Below are positions 17,115 to 25,315 of a stretch of 64,000 nt of DNA, one piece after another (the stretch's first letter is position 1; each line of letters opens with the position of its first letter). This DNA comes from Bacteroidaceae bacterium (GTDB lineage Bacteria; Bacteroidota; Bacteroidia; Bacteroidales; Bacteroidaceae). Position numbers and translations under genes: made by a program. The stretch lies in contig JAFZSP010000026.1 of NCBI GenBank assembly GCA_017619335.1, forward strand, positions 1 to 64,000, written 5' to 3'. The notes under the pieces are model-generated. The model was not told the origin of the DNA. It searched no databases and was given only the letters and a program-made list of their open reading frames with translations.

Positions 17115-18329
17115 ATGAAAAAAGAAAGTATTTTACTCTGCCTGTCTGTCCTGCTGACGTTTGCTGCCTGTAGTCCACGCGGCTCCAAATCCTCCAACCA
17201 TAATAGTCCCGCTTCGGAGGGACAGGAAGAGGTTCTGTCCTATGCCAAAGGATTCTCTGTCCGCACACTGGATAATGGAGTGAAGTTGGTGGATGTGGCA
17301 GACCCACAGACAGATGAAAGGCTACAGGCAGGCGACGGAACGTCGGGAATGGATCGGATGCCTGTGAGTTATCATTTCGCACTGGTGCCCAAAGGAAGCA
17401 ACCTGGAAGACATTTCCTCCATGACGGAAGGGATAGAGAGCGGGTCTTACACTGTGGTGCAAGTTCCTGTGGAGCGCACGCTCGTGATGACCATGTTACA
17501 GCTCTCCAACTTCACTGCGCTGGATGCACTGGATGCTGTGCGCGGCATTACTGGCACGAAGAACCTATTTAATAAAGAAGTACGCGAACGTGTGCAGGAC
17601 GGTCGCATCGTGAAGATTGGGATGGAGGGCAACTTTGATACAGAGTTGATCTTGACTGCCAACCCCGAGGTCATCTTCATCTCTCCCTTCAAGCGCGGCG
17701 GTTATGACGTCATCCAGGAGACGGGCATTACTCTCATTCCGCACCTCGGCTATAAGGAGCTTCACCCGCTGGGACAGGCAGAGTGGATCAAGTTCGTCGG
17801 CCTCTTTCTCGGCAAGGAAGCAGAGGCAGATTCCATCTTTTCGAGAATCGAGGAACGGTATCGACTTTTGACCACAAAAGTATCTCAGCACTCAAAAGGC
17901 ACTCGCCCCACCGTTTTCTCTGGCGAGATGCACGGCGGCAATTGGTATGCTGTAGGCGGGCAGAGCACCCTTGCTCAACTTTTCCGCGATGCGGGAGCCG
18001 ACTATGTTGTCAAAGATGACAACACTGGCGGCGTGAACATTGAATTCGAACAGATGTACGCCCTTGCCGCCGATGCCGACTACTGGCGGATTCTCAACAG
18101 TTTCCCTGGTGACTTCTCCTACGAAGCACTGAAGGCCAGCGAGCCACGTAACGAACTCTTCCGCGCTTTCCGCGAGAAGAAAGTCATCTACTGCAACATG
18201 AAACAGATGCCCTATTACGAATTAGCCCCTGTTGCTCCAGACATCATTCTTGCCGACCTCATCGCCATCTTCCATCCCGAACTGATGCCCGCCGACTACG
18301 AACCAACGTTCTATCGGCTGCTGGAGTAG
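17115..18329 (+). CDS. BtuF/FecB-like substrate-binding lipoprotein
   Basis: 404 residues with a lipoprotein signal (LLTFAACS, Cys near 20). The fold is that of class III periplasmic binding proteins: VERTLVMTMLQLSNFTALDA near 115, a central EGNFDTELILTANPEVIFIS segment and a second lobe with GTRPTVFSGEMHGGNWYAVG. It begins 12 bases after the permease stop and should deliver substrate to that permease. It is longer than E. coli BtuF (266 residues), as Bacteroidota homologues usually are. A corrinoid ligand is likely from context; a siderophore-like ligand cannot be excluded. Confidence 0.85.
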   Translation: MKKESILLCLSVLLTFAACSPRGSKSSNHNSPASEGQEEVLSYAKGFSVRTLDNGVKLVDVADPQTDERLQAGDGTSGMDRMPVSYHFALVPKGSNLEDISSMTEGIESGSYTVVQVPVERTLVMTMLQLSNFTALDALDAVRGITGTKNLFNKEVRERVQDGRIVKIGMEGNFDTELILTANPEVIFISPFKRGGYDVIQETGITLIPHLGYKELHPLGQAEWIKFVGLFLGKEAEADSIFSRIEERYRLLTTKVSQHSKGTRPTVFSGEMHGGNWYAVGGQSTLAQLFRDAGADYVVKDDNTGGVNIEFEQMYALAADADYWRILNSFPGDFSYEALKASEPRNELFRAFREKKVIYCNMKQMPYYELAPVAPDIILADLIAIFHPELMPADYEPTFYRLLE

Positions 18330-18334
18330 AGGGG

Positions 18335-18370
18335 TCAGGATTCAAGTTTCAGGATTCAAGTTTCAAGTTT
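18335..18370. repeat. Tandem repeat AGGATTCAAGTTTC abutting the cbiJ-cbiD start
   Basis: TCAGGATTCAAGTTTCAGGA and further TTCAAGTTT copies, ending at the base before ATG 18371. No Shine-Dalgarno sequence is present; the repeat is the whole leader. Confidence 0.85.
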
Positions 18371-20146
18371 ATGATTGTAGTCTTCGGAGGCACCACAGAG
18401 GGCCGCAAGGCGGTTGAGGTCTTGGAAGTGGCTGGCAAGCCCTTTTACTATTCCACCTTCAGCGATGGGCAGGAAGTGGAACTCGTGCATGGCATTCGTC
18501 TCTCGGGCGGCATGGACTCGCATGCGATGCTGGCGTTCTTCCGTGAACACGACATCCGTGTGGCCATCGATGCTGCTCACCCCTTTGCCGAGGACCTTCA
18601 CACCAACCTCCTGTATGCAGCCCGTCACGCTGGAGCTGCCATCATTCGCTACGACCGTCTCTATCCTCCCCACACGGCCGACTGCACCTGGTGTTGCGAC
18701 TATGACAATGCCGTCCGCCAACTTGAAACGCAGGGCGTTGAGCGTCTATTGGCTCTGACGGGCGTGCAGACCATCGGGCACCTGCGAGCATTCTGGCAGA
18801 AGCATGAGTGTTGGTTCCGGATTCTCAACCGCCATTTCTCACGCCTCATCGCCACCCGGAACTGTTTCCCTGAAGATCACTTGATAGCAGTGGAGAGTGA
18901 AGATTTAACGGGTGAGAACGAGACCGCCACGCTCATTCAACACCTGCAACCACAAGCCATCCTGACCAAGGAGAGTGGCCTCAGCGGCGGTTTCACGGAA
19001 AAAGTGGAAGCGGCAAAAAAGGCAGGCGTGCAAGTGTTTGTCATTGAGCGGCCCGCCTACCCTCCTCACACTCCCGTTCCACAGAATGTCCACATAGAAA
19101 TGGTGAACGGACCTCATGGTCTGCGCCGAGCTGTCGAGTACCTCCTTCCAGACTTCTTCCCCCTGAAGAGCGGCCTGACCACCGGCACCTGTGCCACCGC
19201 TGCCGTCAAAGCCGCCGTCCTGTCACTTCAGGGCGAAGAGGAGGAGGCCGTATGGGTGCAACTCCCCGGTGGCGAGAGCGTGTTAGTGGATATCGAGCGT
19301 GCGGGACGGGGAGAAGCCACTGTCATCAAAGATTTCAGTGACGACCCCGATGTCACTCGAGGCTGCCGCATCACAGCCACAGTAAAGGCCCGCCCAGGCG
19401 GGTCTTCCATTCGCTTCCTTCAGGGCGAGGGCGTGGGTCGCGTCACCCTTCCCGGCTTGGGCATCCCCGTTGGCGAACCCGCCATCAATCCCGTACCGCG
19501 TCAGATGATGACAGACGCTGTGCGTGCCCTCACCGATGCCGCCTTGGACATCACCCTCTCTGTGGAGAACGGCCGTGAGCTGGCCAAGCGCACCTTCAAC
19601 GAACGTGTGGGTGTCGTGGATGGCATCAGTATCATCGGCACCTCGGGCATCGTCCGTCCCCTCAGCAACGATGCTTTTATTCAGAGCATCGACCGCGAGT
19701 TGGAAGTGGCTCGTGCCATTGGCTGCGAGGCCGTCGGACTGGCCTCTGGCAAGCAAGGGGAACAAGCCCTCCTGGCACAGGAACCCGGCCTGCGCGTCGT
19801 GCACTATGGCAACTTCATCGGTGCCGCCCTCTACCGAGCCCACCAACTCGGATTCCATCGCGTCGTCCTCGGCATCATGATTGGCAAAGCAGTGAAACTT
19901 GCAGAAGGACATCTGGACACCCACTCCCACAAAGTCACCATGAACAAGCGTTTCCTCACAGAGGTGGCCACAGCCGCCGCCGTCCCTGATGCCGCCTCGA
20001 AGATAGAACACATCACCCTCGCCCGTGAACTCTGGGACCTCATGCCCCCAGCCTTTTTCACCCACCTCCGTGACCTCTGTCTGCGGCACTGCCGTCAAGC
20101 CTTCCCCGACGGAGAACTCATCATTCATCTGATCAGAAATGAATAA
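18371..20146 (+). CDS. Fused CbiJ (precorrin-6A reductase) and CbiD (C1-methyltransferase)
   Basis: 591 residues. Residues 1-245 are CbiJ/CobK: VVFGGTTEGRKAVEVLE at the N terminus, AIDAAHPFAEDLHTNL and LTGVQTIGHLR. Residues 255-591 are CbiD: LKSGLTTGTCATAAVKAAVL, then the ITATVKARPGG region, GTSGIVRPLSNDAF and IMIGKAVKLAEGHLDTHSHK. CbiD methylates C1 in the anaerobic pathway and CbiJ reduces the ring with NAD(P)H shortly after, so this is again a fusion of near-consecutive steps. CbiD and CbiG together firmly mark the anaerobic route. The gene overlaps cbiA by 8 bases. Confidence 0.92.
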   Translation: MIVVFGGTTEGRKAVEVLEVAGKPFYYSTFSDGQEVELVHGIRLSGGMDSHAMLAFFREHDIRVAIDAAHPFAEDLHTNLLYAARHAGAAIIRYDRLYPPHTADCTWCCDYDNAVRQLETQGVERLLALTGVQTIGHLRAFWQKHECWFRILNRHFSRLIATRNCFPEDHLIAVESEDLTGENETATLIQHLQPQAILTKESGLSGGFTEKVEAAKKAGVQVFVIERPAYPPHTPVPQNVHIEMVNGPHGLRRAVEYLLPDFFPLKSGLTTGTCATAAVKAAVLSLQGEEEEAVWVQLPGGESVLVDIERAGRGEATVIKDFSDDPDVTRGCRITATVKARPGGSSIRFLQGEGVGRVTLPGLGIPVGEPAINPVPRQMMTDAVRALTDAALDITLSVENGRELAKRTFNERVGVVDGISIIGTSGIVRPLSNDAFIQSIDRELEVARAIGCEAVGLASGKQGEQALLAQEPGLRVVHYGNFIGAALYRAHQLGFHRVVLGIMIGKAVKLAEGHLDTHSHKVTMNKRFLTEVATAAAVPDAASKIEHITLARELWDLMPPAFFTHLRDLCLRHCRQAFPDGELIIHLIRNE

Positions 20147-21383
20147 CAGCTTCCTCATTGGTGCAGCCTCCTCCGGCTGCGGCAAAACCACCTTTACGAT
20201 GGGCCTCCTGCGTGCCCTGCGAGATCGCGGCTTCCACGTCCAGCCCTTCAAGAGCGGCCCGGACTATATCGACCCCCTCTTCCACCACCTCGCATCGGGC
20301 CAGGAGTCGGTGAATCTGGACACCGTCATGTCTTCTCACGCCCACGTTCAAGACCTCTTCCATCATTATGGTGACAGTGCAGATGCCTGCATCATAGAGG
20401 CTGCAATGGGCCTTTTTGACGGTGCCGACGGTCCACGCGGCAGTGCTGCCGAAATCGCCCAGCTCCTTGATGTCCCCGTCATCCTCCTCGTCAGTGCCAA
20501 GGCTGTTGCCTACAGCGTCGCACCTCTCATCTACGGCTTCCGTCACTTCAACCCGGCACTCCGCATCGCTGGAGTCGTCTTCAATTTTGTGGCCTCCCAG
20601 CGGCAACTCTCCACCCTCCTCAGAGCCTGTGAAGATGTGGGGGTTCCATGCCTTGGTCACCTCCCTCGCCATCCCGAGCTCCAGATTCCCAGCCGCCACC
20701 TGGGTCTCACACTCGAGGAGCACGAGCGGACCGAGCGCCTCATCCGCCTGGCTGCCAAGGAAGTGGAAGAGCATGTTGACATGGAGAGGATAGTGAAAGG
20801 GTTCAAGGATCATGTTTCAGGATTCAAGATTCAGGATTCAGGATTCAAGGGGTCTCTCTCCATCTGTGTCGCTCGCGACGCTGCCTTCAACTTCACCTAC
20901 CGTGCCAATATCGATGCCCTGCGCCACCTCGGCACCGTCACCTTCATCTCACCCCTCCAGGAAACCGCCCTGCCACCCTGTGACTTCCTCTACCTCCCCG
21001 GCGGCTATCCCGAACTCTTCGCTGCAGAGTTAGCCGCCAACACCACGATGCGGGAGAGCATCCGCCACTTTGCAGAAGCGGGAGGCCGCATCCTCGCCGA
21101 GTGCGGAGGCTTCATGTACCTCTGCCGCGACATTGATGGACAGTTCATGTGCAACGTCCTCCCCTACACCGCCACCATGAACCACGCCCACCTCCATCTC
21201 GGCTATCGTGAGACACGCCTCAACGGCATCACACTGCGCGGGCACGAATTCCACTACTCTTCCACCATCCCCGAGGCCCCGTTTCCCTTCATCCGCCACA
21301 AGAACGTCCTCGCAGGCTACACCCACTGGTATTGGGCCGAGAATCCCATGACACTATCCAAACTCTTCTCAACCATTATCTGA
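20139..21383 (+). CDS. cbiA: Cobyrinic acid a,c-diamide synthase CbiA
   Basis: 414 residues. N-terminal ATP-grasping half with AASSGCGKTTFTMGLLRAL near residue 8 and FKSGPDYIDPLFH. The C-terminal glutaminase half has PGGYPELFAAELAAN, nucleophile Cys in ILAECGGFMYL and a late His in AGYTHWYWA. It amidates the a and c side chains using glutamine and ATP. It starts inside the end of cbiJ-cbiD and is the last gene of the cobalamin block. A TTCAGGATTCAAG repeat (20802-20850) is inserted in-frame exactly in the linker before ICVARDAAFNF. Confidence 0.92.
   Translation: MNNSFLIGAASSGCGKTTFTMGLLRALRDRGFHVQPFKSGPDYIDPLFHHLASGQESVNLDTVMSSHAHVQDLFHHYGDSADACIIEAAMGLFDGADGPRGSAAEIAQLLDVPVILLVSAKAVAYSVAPLIYGFRHFNPALRIAGVVFNFVASQRQLSTLLRACEDVGVPCLGHLPRHPELQIPSRHLGLTLEEHERTERLIRLAAKEVEEHVDMERIVKGFKDHVSGFKIQDSGFKGSLSICVARDAAFNFTYRANIDALRHLGTVTFISPLQETALPPCDFLYLPGGYPELFAAELAANTTMRESIRHFAEAGGRILAECGGFMYLCRDIDGQFMCNVLPYTATMNHAHLHLGYRETRLNGITLRGHEFHYSSTIPEAPFPFIRHKNVLAGYTHWYWAENPMTLSKLFSTII
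20802..20850. repeat. In-frame TTCAGGATTCAAG tandem repeat in the CbiA inter-domain linker
   Basis: About five copies of (TTCA)AGGATTCA, encoding FKDHVSGFKIQDSGFKG. It is the same unit that fills the leader of cbiJ-cbiD at 18335. The reading frame is preserved. Confidence 0.85.
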
Positions 21384-22071
21384 AGCCCCGCTAAGAGAAA
21401 GACAACACCAACACCAACTTTTTTGCGTGCAAAAAGGAAACGGAGGAAACGGAAAAAACGGAAGAAACAAGCCTGAAAAAGAAGAAAAGAAAAAAGAACC
21501 AAAAAAGAAAAAAAGAAAAAGAATCCTCCCATATAGCCACGCTGCCAACGTGCCCGTTGGCGGCTGCTGCTGACCCTTTTTCCATCGTTTTTGAGTACTT
21601 TTTTGCGTAAAAAGAAGCGTGTCGTCGTTGTAGTACACCTGATGGTCAATGAGTTAAAGCGAAAAAACCGCCATAAGTGACGTTAAATGACCTTAAGTGA
21701 CATTAGCGGTACATCATTATTCCCAGAAGCTGTTCCTTTGCAAACGCAATGAGAGAGAAACCTGCATCTCGAGTTCCAGATAACCGTTGCTGGGGCTCCA
21801 GATAATGGTTGAAAAGGCTTCAGATAAAGGCATCTAACCGCGGAGGTGCCGCATCTAACGCTCCAGACACCATTACCTCGGACGCCACGAACCATTATCT
21901 CCCTCACCAGCAATCATTCCCCAAAAAGGAACCCGCGTTCTTTGACAAATTGAACCCAGAAACCTCGCACAGCGTTCCGCTGTCTCCCGATTTTCGCAAG
22001 AAAAACGCCTTCTTCATGGCTTCCAGAAGAAAAAACCGATGTAGTTTGCACCACCTTTCAAACCTTTTTAC
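21384..22071. other. Non-coding region between the cobalamin cluster and the defence island
   Basis: No convincing gene. Bases 21416-21530 are purine-rich low complexity with GGAAACGGA-type repeats. Bases 21674-21710 carry AAGTGAC(G/A)TTA twice around ATGACCTTA. Bases 21770-21900 carry degenerate copies of CCAGATAA and GCATCTAACG. These resemble the degenerate repeats at 40.7-41.0 kb. An open frame at 21809-22096 is judged non-coding because it consists largely of these repeats and runs through the next promoter. Confidence 0.55.
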
Positions 22072-22079
22072 TATCTTTG
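22045..22079 (+). promoter_or_regulatory. Promoter of the YhcG-like gene
   Basis: TTTG at 22045-22048 and TATCTTTG at 22072-22079. The spacing is slightly long at 23 nt. It fixes the gene start at ATG 22107 rather than the upstream TTG, which lies in the promoter. Confidence 0.6.
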
Positions 22080-22106
22080 TCCCCGAAAGTCGATGATTTT
22101 ATCATC

Positions 22107-23378
22107 ATGGATGGCTCAGAGATGGAAGAATTAAACAAGTACAAGTATAAAAACTATATGGCAGACGAGATAAGAAAGTATCAAAACGCGGTGGATATCA
22201 TCAAAACCGCGATACTGCAGAGCCAGGCACGAGCTGCTAAGGCCGTCAATCAGGAGCAGTTGGCCCTCTACTACGGCATTGGCAGGTATGTGTCGGCTAA
22301 CAGCCGGAAGAAGAATTGGGGTAAGGGAGCCATCGAGACCATTAGCGAACATTTGCGCAAGGAACTGCCAGGTCTTCGTGGCTTTTCGGCTACAAGTATG
22401 CGCAATATGCGAACCTTCTACGAAGAATGGAGGCAGCTTGAAAGCAATTCATCAGTTGCGACTGATGAAATTCAGGAACTCCCACCAAAATCATCAGTCG
22501 CAACTGATGTAATTACAAAAATTAACACATCCGATAATTCGGCAGTCGTAACTGCCGATTTTACAGATGATGCCGAAATTAGCCAATTACAATTGGCAAA
22601 TCTGCCCAACTTCCCCTTGCGTGAGTTCCTGAGCATCAGTTTTACCCACCATATTGCCATCCTGACAAAGGCCAAGACATACGAGGAGCGTGTGTTCTAC
22701 ATGAAGTATGCCGATGGATTTAAGCCAACAGTAGAGGATTTGGAGAAGGTCATCAAGCAAGATCTCTACCACCATCAGGACAAGATGCCCAACAACTTCC
22801 TGGCTACCATCCCCGACTACAAAAAGGCCTATCGTGCCATCAGGATGTTCAAGGACGAGTATCTGCTTGACTTTATCAACGTAGAGGAACTGGGCATGCA
22901 CGATGAGGACATCAACGAAAGCGTGATAGAGAGCAACATCGTCCACAACGTGAAGAATTTCATCATGACCTTCGGGCGTGGATTCTCTTTCTGTGGCTGT
23001 CAGGTTCACTTCGACAAACTGGGCCATGACCATTGGATTGACCTGCTGTTCTTTAATCGCGACCTGAACCGAACCGTCGTGTTCGAGTTGAAGAATGGCA
23101 AGTTCAAGGTGGGCTATCTGGCGCAATTGAGTGCCTATCTGCGTATTCTGAACGACGATGACCGCCGTGACCACGAAGAGGCTCCCATCGGTATCATCCT
23201 CTGCAAAGAGGCCGACAAGGATTATGCCGGATACATCATGCAGGACTTCCGTCAGCCCATGGGCGTTGCCACCTATAAGACTGCCGACGAAATGGATCCC
23301 GAACTGCTGAAAGCCCTGCCGCCAAAGGAAGAGCTGCAGAGGGTGTTTGTGGAGAGCAGTAAGAAAAAGGAGGAATAG
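22107..23378 (+). CDS. YhcG/DUF1016-type PDDEXK nuclease-family protein
   Basis: 423 residues. The N-terminal DUF1016 part has LYYGIGRYVSANSRKKNWGK near residue 50 and LPGLRGFSATSMRNMRTFYE. The C-terminal nuclease-like domain has DLLFFNRDLNRTVVFELKNG near residues 312-331, reading as D...E-x-K of a PD-(D/E)XK site. Between them lies a variable segment with two SSVATD copies. Such proteins are frequent next to restriction-modification genes and are thought to act in DNA defence or recombination; the exact activity is unknown. Here it opens an island with a DUF262 protein and a nuclease-methyltransferase. Confidence 0.8.
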   Translation: MDGSEMEELNKYKYKNYMADEIRKYQNAVDIIKTAILQSQARAAKAVNQEQLALYYGIGRYVSANSRKKNWGKGAIETISEHLRKELPGLRGFSATSMRNMRTFYEEWRQLESNSSVATDEIQELPPKSSVATDVITKINTSDNSAVVTADFTDDAEISQLQLANLPNFPLREFLSISFTHHIAILTKAKTYEERVFYMKYADGFKPTVEDLEKVIKQDLYHHQDKMPNNFLATIPDYKKAYRAIRMFKDEYLLDFINVEELGMHDEDINESVIESNIVHNVKNFIMTFGRGFSFCGCQVHFDKLGHDHWIDLLFFNRDLNRTVVFELKNGKFKVGYLAQLSAYLRILNDDDRRDHEEAPIGIILCKEADKDYAGYIMQDFRQPMGVATYKTADEMDPELLKALPPKEELQRVFVESSKKKEE

Positions 23379-23484
23379 AAAGACGAAAAAGAAAATAGAT
23401 GGACTACGACGACAGATTTATCATGCATTCCTCTTGATTATCCGCAACCTGATTATTTTATGTAACTATCAATAACACAATTAT

Positions 23485-25290
23485 ATGCCTCAATATTCTG
23501 TAAGCAACCTCACTATTGACAATGTTCTTGGGTTCATCAAGAACAAAGAAATATCCATTCCAGAGATACAGCGTCCCTTCGTTTGGAAAAGCGACCAAAT
23601 ACGCGACCTAATTGATTCTCTCTATAATGGCTATCCTATTGGCTATCTGATAATTTGGCAGAACCCTGATACGGTCGATAAAAACGGAGAGAAAACCATC
23701 GGCAAGAAAATCATGATTGACGGCCAGCAACGCATCACCGCCTTGATGACTTCTATCGTTGGCCTGCCCGTTATCGATAAAGATTTCAAGGAAAAAGTGA
23801 GATGTATCTCCTTCAATCCATACGCAGCAGATATTGGCGAGCCATGTTTTGAGGTGCAGAGTGCCGCCATTCTAAAAGATAAGAAGTGGGTCAAGGATAT
23901 TGCATACCTGTTCTCTAATGAATACAATGCCTTCGACTTCATTCCCAAATTCTGTCAGGACAATCCTGATATGGAACCTAAAAAATTGAATGCCTTGCTT
24001 GAACGTGTACGAGACATCAAGAATGCGCCAATAGGCGTTATCAACCTGAACAAAGAACTGACTATTGACAAGGTGACGGAGATTTTCATCCGCATCAACA
24101 GCAAGGGGGCTTCTTTGACTCAGGCCGACTTTGTAATGTCGACCATTGCTGCGGATGATGAGTTTGGAGGCAATCTGCTGAGAAAAGCCATTGACTATTA
24201 TTGCCATCTATACATCAATCATAATTTCATTAGTCTGATAGACAAAGACTCAGATTTTGTGGTTTCTGAGTATTATCCTATGATAAAATGGCTGGCAGAT
24301 GCTGATACGAAACTCTTTGCTCAGACCTTTGATGATGTGCTGCGTATAGCGTTCACGTCAAAATACTATCGCGGCAAGATGGCAAACCTGACCGACCTGC
24401 TTCATGGCAGAAACTTCGAGACAAGGACATACGAGAAAGCCATCATGGAAGAATCATTTGCCAACCTGACAGAAGGCATAAAGGATGTATTCAACAAATA
24501 CTTGTACGAACAGTTTGTGGAATGTCTGAAGGGGGCAGGCTTCATAAGCAGCCGTTTGGTGAAAGGTCGCATGGCACTCGACTTTGCCTATATGCTTTTC
24601 CTGCGATTGCGCAAAGACACAAGTATCGACAAACTGAAAGTGGCTCACTATGTGCAGAAATGGTACGTGATGTCTGTGCTGACAGGACGATATGCCTCCA
24701 GTCCTGAGACAGCAATGGAGTCAGACCTGCGTTCCATTCGCGAAAAGGGTTTTCTCACTTTCTATGAAGAGGTAATGGCCAATCTCTCCGATACATTCTG
24801 GGATGTCACATACGTACAGCGACTGGAGACCACAGCCAGCAATTCGCCAGCCTTCAATGTCTATCTGGCTGCACAATGCAAGAGCGTCGATGCCTCTTTC
24901 CTTAGCACGGGTTCGAAAGTGCGCGACCTATTGAGCTCTGCCGACATTCACCACATCTTCCCTCGTCAGTATCTGAAGGATAACAAGATGGATTCGACAA
25001 TGGAATACAATCAGGTGGCCAACTATACCTATCTCAGCAAACCTGTTAATGTCGCAGTAGGCAAGAAGGCTCCAAAGGTATATCTTGGAGAAGTGGTGGC
25101 AGCCATAGAAGCTGGTAAAGACTCTGCCTACACAACAATGAGGACTATGGACGAACTTTATGCCAACCTTGATGAGAACTGTATTCCTCGCGAGATTGTC
25201 AACATGGACGTAGCCGACTATCATATTTTCTTGGAGGCCAGACGAAAGCTGATGGCCCAGAAAGTGAAAGCATATTTCTATTCATTGTAG
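23485..25290 (+). CDS. DUF262 / HNH (GmrSD-like) protein
   Basis: 601 residues. The N-terminal DUF262 ParB/Srx-like domain has SIPEIQRPFVWK near residue 23 and the signature DGQQRITAL at 79-87. The C-terminal DUF1524-type HNH nuclease has DIHHIFPRQYL at 487-497. This is the architecture of GmrSD type IV restriction enzymes, which cleave modified phage DNA using NTP, and of related defence proteins. It lies between the YhcG-like gene and a nuclease-methyltransferase with short gaps (106 and 25 bases). It may be an independent defence gene or a partner of the methyltransferase; sequence does not decide. Confidence 0.82.
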   Translation: MPQYSVSNLTIDNVLGFIKNKEISIPEIQRPFVWKSDQIRDLIDSLYNGYPIGYLIIWQNPDTVDKNGEKTIGKKIMIDGQQRITALMTSIVGLPVIDKDFKEKVRCISFNPYAADIGEPCFEVQSAAILKDKKWVKDIAYLFSNEYNAFDFIPKFCQDNPDMEPKKLNALLERVRDIKNAPIGVINLNKELTIDKVTEIFIRINSKGASLTQADFVMSTIAADDEFGGNLLRKAIDYYCHLYINHNFISLIDKDSDFVVSEYYPMIKWLADADTKLFAQTFDDVLRIAFTSKYYRGKMANLTDLLHGRNFETRTYEKAIMEESFANLTEGIKDVFNKYLYEQFVECLKGAGFISSRLVKGRMALDFAYMLFLRLRKDTSIDKLKVAHYVQKWYVMSVLTGRYASSPETAMESDLRSIREKGFLTFYEEVMANLSDTFWDVTYVQRLETTASNSPAFNVYLAAQCKSVDASFLSTGSKVRDLLSSADIHHIFPRQYLKDNKMDSTMEYNQVANYTYLSKPVNVAVGKKAPKVYLGEVVAAIEAGKDSAYTTMRTMDELYANLDENCIPREIVNMDVADYHIFLEARRKLMAQKVKAYFYSL

Positions 25291-25315
25291 GATAATCATT
25301 GTTATTTGAAGCAAT

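Noticed and set aside
21809..22096. 95-residue frame before the YhcG gene
   Set aside because: Composed of degenerate repeats, no family resemblance, and it runs through the YhcG promoter.
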